Assembly: GCA_965116595.1 (NCBI GenBank)
Contig: OZ220708.1
Coordinates: forward strand, 1,860,001-1,924,000
Source of the DNA: G963663315 sp963668255
GTDB taxonomy: Bacteria; Pseudomonadota; Gammaproteobacteria; Arenicellales; Poriferihabitantaceae
Reading direction: 5' to 3'
Length of the DNA stretch: 64,000 bases
The notes beneath the pieces were generated by a model. That model searched no databases and was not told the DNA's origin. It was given only the letters and a program-made list of their open reading frames with translations. A program made the translations under genes and the position numbers. Below are positions 36,149 through 45,792 of this stretch, piece by piece (position 1 is the stretch's first letter; the number at the start of each line of letters is the position of its first letter).

Positions 36149-38001
36149 TCGAATCCATTCCGTTAACTTATGAAATGGGGGTGGTAATGGTGATACTGCT
36201 GATTACCATCTACCTGTTTGCTTTTGAAGTGGTCAGAGTGGATGTCGCAGCCATATCCATCATGGTTCTGATCGGCCTCACTTCACTTTTCCCCGGCTAC
36301 GATGGCCTGGTCGGAGTCGATCAACTGTTCAGTGGTTACTCCAGTAATGCGGTGATTTCGATCATCGCGGTGATGATCATTGGCGCCGGAATGGACCGCA
36401 CTGGAATCATGGGGCTGCTTGCGTCCAAAATTCTGAAAATCGGCGGCAGCACGGAAGGCCGGGTGATCCTGATCATCTCCAGTGTGATTGGAGTCGTTTC
36501 CAGTTTCCTGCAGAATATCGGCGCCGCCGCATTATTTTTACCAGTCGTTAACCGTATCGCCAGGAGAGGAAACCTGCCGATCTCACGGTTGTTGATGCCA
36601 ATGGGCTTTTGCGCCATCCTGGGCGGAACCATTACCATGGTGGGGTCAAGCCCGCTGATCCTGCTCAATGATCTGATTGCCAACTCGATTGCGGAGCCGG
36701 GCCGCAGTGAAGGGATGACCCAGTACGGTCTTTTTGCAGTAGCCCCTATTGGTATCGTGCTGCTTCTTTGTGGTGTCTGTTATTTTGTATTCCTCGGCAG
36801 ATTCGTGCTTCCGGTGATCAAGGACAAGCCGGGTGAGTCGGGCAACATGCTGAAATACTTCAGGGAAGTGTATGGTATAGAAGGGGAGGTCTATGAATGT
36901 GTCGTTACCCGGGAAAGCCCGCTGGTCGCCACCACGATTTCAGAAATCGATGCTGCCGGAAGGGCAGGATGGATCATTGCCATCAAATCCGGAAATGAGG
37001 TGGTGGTGGCGCCCAGAGGCGATTCCGAAATCTGGGCTGACAGTGAAATAGCCATCATGGGCCGCAGGGATGCGGTGTACAGTTTTGCGGAAGAATACGG
37101 TCTCGAAATCAAGAATCAAATGGATGTGTTCGCCGAACTGTTGAGCCCCGGAAGCGCCGGAATTGCGGAAGTGGTTATTCCGCCGGATTCTTCGATCATC
37201 GGCAAAACCGCCCGGGAGATTGCCTTGAGAAGACGCTATGACGCCACCATATTGACGGTTTTCCGGGTCGATGATGTGATCGATACGGGCATAGCTGAAC
37301 TGGTTTTGCAGGCCGGGGATACGCTTGTTCTGCATATAAAGTGGGAAAATCTGGGTTCGATTTCCGACAATCATGACTATGTGGTGGTAACCGACTTTCC
37401 GCGTGAAAATCTGCGTCCCGAAAAGCTGAAGTATGCCTGCGGGTTTTTCGCGCTCACCCTGTTCCTGGTCATCTTCACCGATATTCGATTATCGGCAGCG
37501 TTGATGACCGGCGCAGTCGGCATGATTTTATCTGGCGTGATCAAAATCGAGGAAGCCTACCAGGCGATAGGCTGGCAAAGCGTTTTTTTGCTGGCCAGCC
37601 TGATACCGCTTGGTATCGCAATGGAAAACAGTAACACTGCGGCCTGGGTTGCCCAGCAGGTGCTCTATTACCTGGGGGATGTGCCGGTATGGGTACTGCA
37701 AACCGTGCTGGCGGTGATGGCAACCATATTTACCCTGGTGATGTCCAATGTCGGAGCGACTGTACTGTTGGTTCCATTGGCAATAAATATCGCCATTGGC
37801 GTGGGCGCCGATCCTTCCGTATTTGCATTGACGGTCGCCCTTGCCACCTCAAACTCCTTTCTGATCCCCACCCACCAGGTCAATGCACTGATAATGGGAC
37901 CCGGAGGTTATCAGGTAATGGACTTCATCAAGGCCGGAGGCATCATGACCGTGATGTTTCTCGTCGTCATGATATCGATGCTCAACTGGCTTTACATGTA
38001 A
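36145..38001 (+). CDS. SLC13/DASS-family symporter with two TrkA-C domains
   Basis: A 618-residue inner-membrane transporter (start at ATG 36145; an in-frame TTG at 36115 would add ten residues). About five helices lead to the signature LLMPMGFCAILGGTITMVGS (near residue 155), then two regulatory RCK_C/TrkA-C domains (about 235-320 and 330-410), then the second helical bundle with MSNVGATVLLVPLA and NSFLIPTHQVNALIMGPGGY. Family members import sulfate, dicarboxylates or similar anions with sodium. The TrkA-C inserts likely sense a ligand in the cytoplasm. Confidence 0.88.
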   Translation: MIESIPLTYEMGVVMVILLITIYLFAFEVVRVDVAAISIMVLIGLTSLFPGYDGLVGVDQLFSGYSSNAVISIIAVMIIGAGMDRTGIMGLLASKILKIGGSTEGRVILIISSVIGVVSSFLQNIGAAALFLPVVNRIARRGNLPISRLLMPMGFCAILGGTITMVGSSPLILLNDLIANSIAEPGRSEGMTQYGLFAVAPIGIVLLLCGVCYFVFLGRFVLPVIKDKPGESGNMLKYFREVYGIEGEVYECVVTRESPLVATTISEIDAAGRAGWIIAIKSGNEVVVAPRGDSEIWADSEIAIMGRRDAVYSFAEEYGLEIKNQMDVFAELLSPGSAGIAEVVIPPDSSIIGKTAREIALRRRYDATILTVFRVDDVIDTGIAELVLQAGDTLVLHIKWENLGSISDNHDYVVVTDFPRENLRPEKLKYACGFFALTLFLVIFTDIRLSAALMTGAVGMILSGVIKIEEAYQAIGWQSVFLLASLIPLGIAMENSNTAAWVAQQVLYYLGDVPVWVLQTVLAVMATIFTLVMSNVGATVLLVPLAINIAIGVGADPSVFALTVALATSNSFLIPTHQVNALIMGPGGYQVMDFIKAGGIMTVMFLVVMISMLNWLYM

Positions 38002-38065
38002 GGCCGGCAATGCCGGACTCCGGGTTGAACTCAAAGCCGGGAATCCTTTCTTTGGCTGCCCGGGA

Positions 38066-39592
38066 TCAGCCGGTTAACGAGGGCGCCGCCACGTTCAGTT
38101 TTTGTCTCCAGATTTCGGGGGCGGTATGATGAACCGATTGTCCATTACTGTCGACGGCGACCGTGACTGGCATTTCCTCAACCTCGAACTCATAAATCGC
38201 CTCCATGCCGAGGTCTTCAAACGCCAGTACCTTCGCAGACTTGATCGCTTTGGACACCAGGTAGGCGGCGCCACCGACCGCGATCAGATAAACCGACCGA
38301 TGGTCCCGGATTTTGGCGACCGTCTCCAGCCCTCTTTCCGCCTTGCCGATCATTCCCAGTACGCCCATCCTGTCCAGCATCAGATCAGAATACTTGTCCA
38401 TCCGGGTTGCGGTGGTCGGGCCGGCCGGGCCGACCGCCTCATCGCCGATTGCATCGACCGGGCCAACGTAATAGATGAACCTGCCGGAAAAATCGACGTT
38501 GTTCGGCAATGGTTTGCCCTGCGCATGGTAGTCGGCAATTCTTTTGTGGGCCGCATCCCTCCCTGTCAGGATTTTCCCTGATAACAGTAGAGTCTGCCCC
38601 GGCTGCCATTTCCTGATATCTTCCCGTGTTACCCGATCCAGGTTGACTGAAATCGTGTCATCACTTTTTTCCAGGGCGATGTCCGGCCAGTCAGACAGCC
38701 TGGGCGGCTCCAGGGTGGCCGTGCCTGAACCATCAAGCACGAAACGGGCATGACGGGTGGCGGCGCAATTCGGAATCATTGCAACCGGCAGTGAAGCGGC
38801 ATGGGTCGGGTATTCCTTGACCTTCACATCCAGTACCGTGGTTACTCCGCCAAGACCCTGGGCGCCGATTCCAAGCCGGTTTACCTTTTCAAACAGTTCA
38901 AGGCGCAGCTCTTCAGATCGGTTCGATGGTCCCCTGTCGATCAATTGCTGGATATCGATATGCTCCATCAATGCTTCCTTCGCCATCACCATGGCCTTTT
39001 CAGCGCTGCCGCCAAGCCCGATACCCAGAATCCCCGGCGGACACCATCCCGCGCCCATTTTCGGAACTGTTTCCAGCACCCAGTCGACGATACTGTCACT
39101 TGGATTCAATATGGTGAATCGGGACTTGTTTTCAGACCCTCCGCCCTTGGCGGAAACAGTGACTTCGAGGGTATTGCCGGGAACTATTTCGGTATGGATT
39201 ACAGCCGGAGTATTGTCCTGCGTGTTTTTCCGGGCGCCGAAAGGCGGCGAGACAATCGAGGGGCGCAAGGGATTGTCGGAATCAAGATAAGCCTGACGTA
39301 CGCCCTGATTGATCATGTCATGCAGCGACAATTGCGTATCCCAGCAAATATCCATGCCTACTTTCAGGAATATCACAACGATCCCGGTATCCTGACAGAC
39401 CGGTCGCCTGCCTTGTGCGCACAATCTTGAGTTGACCAGGATCTGGGAAATGGCGTTTTTAGCCGCTTGCGATTGCTCGCGCAGCCAGGCCTGATGCATG
39501 GCCTCTACAAAATCGGGGGGGTGATAAAAAGAGATATACTGGAGTGCATCCGCCACACTTTGGATGAGGTCGTCCTGTCTGATTTTGGTCAT
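38066..39592 (-). CDS. class I (iron-sulfur) fumarate hydratase
   Basis: A 508-residue two-domain class I fumarase (FumA/FumB type) interconverting fumarate and malate in the TCA cycle. CQDTGIVVIFLKVG, the GGGSENKS block, the cluster-ligand regions around CPPG and NCAATRH, and the C-terminal beta domain with GPAGPTTATRM and DRMGVLGMIGKAERG are present. The start MTKIRQDD at 39592 is family-like; the 12 residues upstream are not. Oxygen-sensitive 4Fe-4S enzyme. Convergent with the symporter gene. Confidence 0.93.
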   Translation of the reverse strand: MTKIRQDDLIQSVADALQYISFYHPPDFVEAMHQAWLREQSQAAKNAISQILVNSRLCAQGRRPVCQDTGIVVIFLKVGMDICWDTQLSLHDMINQGVRQAYLDSDNPLRPSIVSPPFGARKNTQDNTPAVIHTEIVPGNTLEVTVSAKGGGSENKSRFTILNPSDSIVDWVLETVPKMGAGWCPPGILGIGLGGSAEKAMVMAKEALMEHIDIQQLIDRGPSNRSEELRLELFEKVNRLGIGAQGLGGVTTVLDVKVKEYPTHAASLPVAMIPNCAATRHARFVLDGSGTATLEPPRLSDWPDIALEKSDDTISVNLDRVTREDIRKWQPGQTLLLSGKILTGRDAAHKRIADYHAQGKPLPNNVDFSGRFIYYVGPVDAIGDEAVGPAGPTTATRMDKYSDLMLDRMGVLGMIGKAERGLETVAKIRDHRSVYLIAVGGAAYLVSKAIKSAKVLAFEDLGMEAIYEFEVEEMPVTVAVDSNGQSVHHTAPEIWRQKLNVAAPSLTG

Positions 39593-39689
39593 GGTATGAA
39601 TTATGGATTTGAAGATGACTTGATTCAATTATCGCGTACAATACGCCCGTTTAAAACTCTGCCTTCCGTCCTGGAATCTGTAATCCATA

Positions 39690-42050
39690 GTGAAATCCTG
39701 CCAAGTCATTTCGATATTCCTGATTTGCTGTGTGATCAGTATATCATTTTACCCTGATTCCGCTGCTGCTCATCACCTTGTTGAACGTTACAAGCTGGAT
39801 TGCAGTGATGATTTTCCCTGCCCTGATTCACTGCGCCGCCGTATTGATTTCTGGATACAGGTTTTCAAGGATTGGGACAAGGAGACCGCCGTTTTTCACA
39901 ACCCTGACCATCCCGAGCGGGTCTACTCTGTCGTGAAGACCGGCCAGGGTTGTGGCAGAAGTGTCAGGAAAAAGCTGAAAAAGGAAAGAAAACGATTAAA
40001 GACAGCACTGTATAATGCCGCGCTCAAACTTGAATCCGGTGGAAAATTAAACTCCGAAGAGCAGCACCTTGCCGGATTGTTCCCGGACAGGAACCCCCGG
40101 CGTATTCGACGGGCGGGGGAGAACATCCGTTGTCAAAGCGGGGTCAGGGACAGTTACATCGCAGGTTTGAGAAGATTTCAGGTTTACCATCCAATGGTGG
40201 ATTCGACGCTGGCGCAATACAAGCTGCCCTATGATATCCGCTATCTGCCATTTGTCGAATCTTCATACAATCCGAAAACCTATTCCAAGGCGGGCGCAGC
40301 AGGGATGTGGCAGATCATGCCGAAAACGGCAAGGACCCTGGGGCTGGAACTCAATGCCGCGATCGACGAACGTCTCGACCCTGAAGCATCGACCCACGCC
40401 GCTGCACGTTATCTGGTTGATGCCAGAAAGACCTTGACCGGGGTGGCGAAATCAATCGATCCGAATATCAGCAGCAGGGAAATCAATCCGTTTATCATTA
40501 CTTCCTATAATTATGGCGTCAACGGAATGCGACGGGCGATCCTGAGGGTGAAACCGGATTACATGACCGTTCTCGGAAAGTATAAATCCCCGGCTTTTCA
40601 GGTTGCAGTAAAAAACTTTTATTCCAGTTTTCTGGCAGCCCGGCACATAGAGAAAAATTCAGCTTCCTATTTTGGCAGGGTCAGCGCTGGCAAGATGCCG
40701 AAGGTTCAAACCCTGGTCCTCAAGCGGGCAACCTCAGTCAAGCGGGTAAAGTCCGTCTTTAATCTGCGGGAAAGCGAATTGAAACCAATGAACCCGGAGT
40801 TGACACGGTTTGTCTGGAATGGATGGCGGTTGATTCCTGCCGGCTATCGGCTCAAGCTGCCTTTTCGCAATGACGGATATCAATCCGCACTGGCCAGATT
40901 CAAAACCCTGCCGGCGGAAGCGTTAGCCGCCGGAGCCGACAGTTATGTCGTCCGCAGGGGTGATACCGCCTGCGGAGTGGCGCGAGCGCTGAAAGTCAAT
41001 TGCCGACAGTTGATCGATATCAATCGTCTGGGTAAAAAAGCGGTAATCCGGGTCGGGCAGAAACTTATTATTCCCCGCAACCTGGCTGTGGTCAGGGCAA
41101 CCACCGGCAAGAACACCTTGGTCGCCAACGCCGCCGGCCAGGTCATTCATACGGTCAGGCGGGGTGACAGCGCCTGTCTGATTGCAGAACGTTATGGCGT
41201 TAAATGCCGATCGCTTATCAACGCCAACAATCTGAATCGAAGGGCGACGATCAGGATTGGTCAAAAACTGGTCATTCCCGGCGTTGCAGCAGAAACCCGG
41301 GTCGCGGTACTGGATGAAAATAACCGTTATATCGTGCGCAAGGGCGATGCTGCCTGTGCCATTGCCAGGCTGCTTTCGGTCAACTGCCGCGAACTGCGGG
41401 AAATCAACAATCTGGACAGCAGGGCTACCATTTATCCCGGACAAAAACTGAAAGTCCCGGGGCTGGTTGTTCCCGATACCACGGAAACCGCCACTCTGCT
41501 GGCCAGGGTGGACCAGGTGATTACGAAAGTCAATAAGGCGCCGCCGGACAACGGCAATGGTCAAAATATATTTGAAAGCCCATCATTGACCAACCTGCTC
41601 GACACCTTGCCGGACCTGGGTGTATCGGTGAGCGAATCATCGGGGGAAGGGATATACAAAATCCGGGTGGAGCCGGATGAAACCCTTGGACACTATGCAG
41701 ACTGGCTGGGAATGGGTTCGACCAGGAAGCTCCGCAAGCTGAACAACACGACGGCCAAACGACTGCGCATCGGGCAATCCCTGAAACTGCCGATCAAATC
41801 CGGTAACGCAGTACAGACCTTTGAACAAAAGCGGATTGAATACCACCAGGTTTTGAGCGAAGAATTAAAATCGCACTATAACTTGACCGGATTCGAGAAG
41901 TATCGGGTTAGATCCGGTGATACCCTGTGGTCTCTTTCCAATGAATCCGGTTTCCCTGTATGGTTGTTCTACAGATTGAATCCGACATTGAAATCCCGCC
42001 AGTTGCAGGCCAACCAGTCCATACTCCTACCGAAACTACAGAAAAAATAA
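39690..42050 (+). CDS. mltD: membrane-bound lytic murein transglycosylase D with LysM repeats
   Basis: A 786-residue envelope protein. A signal peptide (about residues 1-27) is followed by an SLT lysozyme-like domain with catalytic Glu190 in LPFVESSYNP and GAAGMWQIMPKTA. Three LysM modules (about 419-462, 487-530, 547-590) are followed by two more diverged ones (about 655-705, 740-785) that bind peptidoglycan. No lipobox cysteine is obvious at the signal end, unlike E. coli MltD. It has more LysM units than E. coli MltD, and the first three carry a Cys pair each. Confidence 0.92.
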   Translation: MKSCQVISIFLICCVISISFYPDSAAAHHLVERYKLDCSDDFPCPDSLRRRIDFWIQVFKDWDKETAVFHNPDHPERVYSVVKTGQGCGRSVRKKLKKERKRLKTALYNAALKLESGGKLNSEEQHLAGLFPDRNPRRIRRAGENIRCQSGVRDSYIAGLRRFQVYHPMVDSTLAQYKLPYDIRYLPFVESSYNPKTYSKAGAAGMWQIMPKTARTLGLELNAAIDERLDPEASTHAAARYLVDARKTLTGVAKSIDPNISSREINPFIITSYNYGVNGMRRAILRVKPDYMTVLGKYKSPAFQVAVKNFYSSFLAARHIEKNSASYFGRVSAGKMPKVQTLVLKRATSVKRVKSVFNLRESELKPMNPELTRFVWNGWRLIPAGYRLKLPFRNDGYQSALARFKTLPAEALAAGADSYVVRRGDTACGVARALKVNCRQLIDINRLGKKAVIRVGQKLIIPRNLAVVRATTGKNTLVANAAGQVIHTVRRGDSACLIAERYGVKCRSLINANNLNRRATIRIGQKLVIPGVAAETRVAVLDENNRYIVRKGDAACAIARLLSVNCRELREINNLDSRATIYPGQKLKVPGLVVPDTTETATLLARVDQVITKVNKAPPDNGNGQNIFESPSLTNLLDTLPDLGVSVSESSGEGIYKIRVEPDETLGHYADWLGMGSTRKLRKLNNTTAKRLRIGQSLKLPIKSGNAVQTFEQKRIEYHQVLSEELKSHYNLTGFEKYRVRSGDTLWSLSNESGFPVWLFYRLNPTLKSRQLQANQSILLPKLQKK

Positions 42051-42054
42051 CACG

Positions 42055-42873
42055 TTGAATTTTCGTCAAAAACTATCGATCAGTTGGCACAGACAACAAT
42101 CCCTACTCTGTGTCGGACTCGACCCTGACCCTTCAACCCTGCCGCGTTCGTTAAGGACCAGCGACCACCCCCTGTTTGAATTCAACCGGGCGATCATTGA
42201 TGCAACGGCCGGATTTTGCTGTGCTTTCAAGCCCCAGATTGCCCATTATTCCGCTCACCGGGCAGAACATCAGTTGGAGAAAACCATCGAATACATCAAA
42301 ACCCGTCATCCTTCGATGCCGGTCATTCTCGATGCCAAACGGGGTGACATCGGCGCTACTGCAAGGATGTATGCCCGGGAAGCCTTTGTGCGTTATAACG
42401 CCGATGCTGTCACTGTCAATCCTTATATGGGGGGAGATTCCCTGGCCCCGTTTCTGTCATTCAGGGACCGGGGAGTGATCGTGCTTTGCAAAACATCCAA
42501 TCCCGGTAGCGGGGATATTCAGGATTTGACCGCCGCAGGTGAGGAGATCTATACAAGGGTCGCCAATCTGGCCGTCAACAGCTGGAACGCGAATAACAAT
42601 GTCGCTTTGGTGGTTGGCGCTACCTACCCGGAAGTCATTGGTCGGATTCGACAGATTGTCGGCGACATGCCCTTGTTGATTCCCGGTATTGGCGCCCAGG
42701 GCGGGGACATCGAAGCGGTGCTGGATAATGGCTTGACCGCGGACAGAACCGGGCTGGTGATCAATGTTTCAAGGGCCATTATCAATGCAGTCGACAACGA
42801 CCAGGATTTCGCCCGGGCTGCGGCTGACAAGGCGGAACAGTTGAATCAGACAATCAATCATTTGCGGGTTTGA
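42055..42873 (+). CDS. pyrF: orotidine 5'-phosphate decarboxylase (type 2)
   Basis: A 272-residue OMP decarboxylase making UMP in pyrimidine synthesis. The catalytic tetrad element is Asp93-Ala-Lys95-Arg-Gly-Asp98 in LDAKRGDIGATA. The LDPDPSTLP opening and length mark the type 2 subgroup (as in Mycobacterium and Myxococcus) rather than the shorter enterobacterial form. The start is TTG, four bases after the mltD stop. Confidence 0.92.
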   Translation: MNFRQKLSISWHRQQSLLCVGLDPDPSTLPRSLRTSDHPLFEFNRAIIDATAGFCCAFKPQIAHYSAHRAEHQLEKTIEYIKTRHPSMPVILDAKRGDIGATARMYAREAFVRYNADAVTVNPYMGGDSLAPFLSFRDRGVIVLCKTSNPGSGDIQDLTAAGEEIYTRVANLAVNSWNANNNVALVVGATYPEVIGRIRQIVGDMPLLIPGIGAQGGDIEAVLDNGLTADRTGLVINVSRAIINAVDNDQDFARAAADKAEQLNQTINHLRV

Positions 42874-42896
42874 GTTGAAAAGGACACAATACGCAA

Positions 42897-43697
42897 ATGA
42901 AACCTCAGAATACAACGCAATCCGGGCGCACACGGGTCGGTCTGTTCGTCACTTGTCTGGTTGATCTGCTGCGCCCGCAAATCGGCTTTGCTGCGGCACG
43001 GTTGATTGAAGCCTGTCATTGTCAGGTTTTCGTTCCGACTCAAAGCTGTTGCGGTCAGCCGGTTTATAATGCTGGTGATGAACCAAAAGCCGCCCGGCTT
43101 GCCCGGCAGAATATCGAAATTTTCGAATCATTTGATTACCTGGTAGTTCCGTCAGGCTCCTGTGCGGCGATGATCAGGGAGCACTACCCGAAGTTGCTTC
43201 AGGAAGACGCTGACTGGCATCAGCGGGCACGGGAAATGGCGGCGAAGACTTGCGAGTTGTCCCAGTTCCTGGTCGATGTCATGAAGGTCGAATTGGATCC
43301 TGCTCCTGGCGATGCCTGGAGCAATGCGAAGATCACCTACCATGATTCGTGTGCCGGATTACGGGAACTCGGCATCCGCGCTCAACCCAGAATCCTGTTG
43401 CGGCAACGGGCGGGAATCAGCATCGATGAAATGACCAATTCCGAAATCTGTTGTGGCTTCGGCGGCGCCTTTTGCGTGAAGTTTCCGGAAATCTCCACGG
43501 CAATGGTCGATGGCAAGATAGCCGGGATGCATGAAACAGGGGCAGAGTTGCTGCTGGGCGGGGACCTGGGCTGTCTGATGAATATTGCCGGGAGATTGAA
43601 AAGAACCGGGAGCAGGGTTAATGTCATGCATTATGCCGAGTTGCTGACAGAGGATGCCGATGATCCCGGAGCAGGCAAATCCATCGCCGGGAATTAA
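42897..43697 (+). CDS. lutA: L-lactate utilization Fe-S oxidoreductase subunit (LutA/LldE)
   Basis: A 266-residue protein with two cysteine-rich CCG domains (SCCGQPVYNAGDEPKAARL and ICCGFGGAFCVKFPEIS) typical of LutA/LldE. With the next two genes it forms the LutABC complex that oxidises L-lactate to pyruvate at the membrane. Only two bases separate it from lutB. Confidence 0.93.
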   Translation: MKPQNTTQSGRTRVGLFVTCLVDLLRPQIGFAAARLIEACHCQVFVPTQSCCGQPVYNAGDEPKAARLARQNIEIFESFDYLVVPSGSCAAMIREHYPKLLQEDADWHQRAREMAAKTCELSQFLVDVMKVELDPAPGDAWSNAKITYHDSCAGLRELGIRAQPRILLRQRAGISIDEMTNSEICCGFGGAFCVKFPEISTAMVDGKIAGMHETGAELLLGGDLGCLMNIAGRLKRTGSRVNVMHYAELLTEDADDPGAGKSIAGN

Positions 43698-43699
43698 CC

Positions 43700-45124
43700 A
43701 TGGAAGCGCTTTCCCATAATTTCAAAAAAGCCTCCCGCGCCGCCTTGCTGGATCCGGTGTTGCAGGCGGCGCTGGTTCGGTCTGAAGGCGGATTCGTTGA
43801 TACACGGCAAGCAGCAGTCGATGACCTGAAAAATTTTGAGGCTTTCAGGGAGTATGGCGAGAAGGTCAAGAACCACACACTGGATCATCTGGACTACTAC
43901 CTGGAACTGTTCGAGCAAAATGTGGAAAAAGCAGGAGGCCAGGTTCACTGGGCGCAGAACGGTGAACAGGCGAATCAGATCATCATCGACATCTGCGCAC
44001 AAGCAAACGCCCGCAAGATAACCAAGGGCAAGTCGATGGTATCTGAAGAAGCGGCGACCAATGAGGCGCTGGAACGGTGTGGCTACGAAGTGCTGGAAAC
44101 CGATCTGGGAGAGTATATCATTCAACTGGCCAGGGAAACCCCGAGCCATATCATTGCTCCGGCGGTGCATAAATCCAAGGACCAGGTGACGGAGTTGTTT
44201 CATCAGCACCATGCCGGACTTGGAGTTGAAGACAGGGTAACGGTTCGTGAGGATATTGTCGATCAGGCGCGCCAGGTCCTGAGAGGTCATTTTTGCAGCG
44301 CTGATGTCGGCATAACCGGCGCTAACTTCCTGGTAGCGGAAACCGGTTCCGTCGCGATCGTGACCAACGAGGGTAATGGTGATTTGACTGCGAACCTGCC
44401 AGGAGTGCATATCGTCACGGCGAGTATCGAAAAGGTTATTCCCGATCTGACTGCACTCGGTGGTTTCCTGAGGTTGCTGGGGCGCAGTGCAACCGGCCAG
44501 ATCATGAGTGTCTATACCACATTATTCAATGGCCCCAGGCGTCAGGGCGACCTCGATGGTCCGGATGAATTTCATGTCGTTCTGCTCGATAATGGCCGCA
44601 GCGAAATTCTGAACGGAAGTTTCAGGGACATGTTGCGCTGTATCCGCTGCGGCGCCTGCCTGAATCATTGCCCGGTCTATACCCGTATCGGCGGACATGC
44701 CTATGGCTGGGTTTACCCCGGACCGATGGGTTCGGTATTGACTCCGATCCTGGTCGGACAGAAAAATGCGCGCGATCTGCCCCATGCCTGCACTATGAAT
44801 GGCCGCTGTCAGACAGTCTGTCCGGTGAAGATCCCGTTGCCCGACCTGATTCGGACGCACCGTGTGCAACTGAATCGAATGAAGGCGGACAGCGCCATCG
44901 GCAGGGCAGGATTTTCACTGTGGTATAGACTGGCGAGGATCCCGAAGCTTTATGTCGTGTTTACCCGCATTGCGGCACTGGTCCTGAATACCATGGACCG
45001 TATCAAACCGGGTAAAAACAGGGGGCGATTCCGATGGTTGCCCCTGGCGGGGCCATGGACGATGAGCCGTGATTTCCCGGCGCCCGGCAAATCGACTTTT
45101 CAGCAGATGTGGAAAAAACACTGA
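43700..45124 (+). CDS. lutB: L-lactate utilization iron-sulfur protein (LutB/LldF)
   Basis: A 474-residue protein. The N-terminal LUD domain (GKSMVSEEAATNEALE) is followed by a ferredoxin-like pair of 4Fe-4S motifs, CIRCGACLNHCPVY and CTMNGRCQTVCPVKIP (about residues 313-382). It passes electrons in the LutABC lactate dehydrogenase complex. The start of lutC lies just after its stop or overlaps it slightly. Confidence 0.94.
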   Translation: MEALSHNFKKASRAALLDPVLQAALVRSEGGFVDTRQAAVDDLKNFEAFREYGEKVKNHTLDHLDYYLELFEQNVEKAGGQVHWAQNGEQANQIIIDICAQANARKITKGKSMVSEEAATNEALERCGYEVLETDLGEYIIQLARETPSHIIAPAVHKSKDQVTELFHQHHAGLGVEDRVTVREDIVDQARQVLRGHFCSADVGITGANFLVAETGSVAIVTNEGNGDLTANLPGVHIVTASIEKVIPDLTALGGFLRLLGRSATGQIMSVYTTLFNGPRRQGDLDGPDEFHVVLLDNGRSEILNGSFRDMLRCIRCGACLNHCPVYTRIGGHAYGWVYPGPMGSVLTPILVGQKNARDLPHACTMNGRCQTVCPVKIPLPDLIRTHRVQLNRMKADSAIGRAGFSLWYRLARIPKLYVVFTRIAALVLNTMDRIKPGKNRGRFRWLPLAGPWTMSRDFPAPGKSTFQQMWKKH

Positions 45125-45135
45125 AGGGGTCTGTG

Positions 45136-45759
45136 ATGAATGCCAGGGAAACCATTCTGAAAAACATTCGCCGCCATACGCGAAAAGGCGGTTCCCGCAA
45201 ACCGGATTTCCGGATCCCGTTACCGGCGCCTGATTTTGGCCCTGATCAACCCAGGGATCTGGTCGATCTGTTCATCAGCAGGCTGTCACAGGTTCATGCC
45301 ACCTGCGATTCGGTAGGCGGCTGGAACGAGCTGCCGGATGCGGTCAGCCAGTATCTGACGGATGTCCGGCAGCCCTGCAAAGTGGTCGCTTCGCCTGATG
45401 ATCGATTCACCCCCCTGGACTGGGGCGGTATCGCAGTCGAATACCGGGCCGCGGTGGCGTCGGATCAGGTTTCTGTCACCCATGCCTGCGCGGGAATTGC
45501 TGAAACGGGGACCATTGTGATGGTTTCGTCACCGGCTTCTCCGAGTACGCTCAATTTTCTGCCGGAGACCAATATCGTTGTACTGGAGCAGTCCAGGCTG
45601 TTGCCATCAATGGAGCAATTCTGGCTGATACCGGAATCCCGGCCAAGGGCCATCAACTTTATCACCGGACCCTCAAAGACCGCGGATATCGAACAAACCA
45701 TTGTCTATGGCGCCCATGGTCCGCGTCGATTTCATGTGCTGTTGATCCAAAATGGCTGA
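45136..45759 (+). CDS. lutC: L-lactate utilization protein (LutC/LldG)
   Basis: A 207-residue LUD-domain protein from the ATG at 45136 (AGGGG lies ahead). TGTIVMVSSPASPSTLNFLP and the C-terminal GPSKTADIEQTIVYGAHGP are LutC hallmarks. Third component of the lactate oxidation complex; no LutP permease or LutR regulator is adjacent. Confidence 0.92.
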   Translation: MNARETILKNIRRHTRKGGSRKPDFRIPLPAPDFGPDQPRDLVDLFISRLSQVHATCDSVGGWNELPDAVSQYLTDVRQPCKVVASPDDRFTPLDWGGIAVEYRAAVASDQVSVTHACAGIAETGTIVMVSSPASPSTLNFLPETNIVVLEQSRLLPSMEQFWLIPESRPRAINFITGPSKTADIEQTIVYGAHGPRRFHVLLIQNG

Positions 45760-45792
45760 TGCGGGAAGATGACGATCGCTGGACACACGGGC

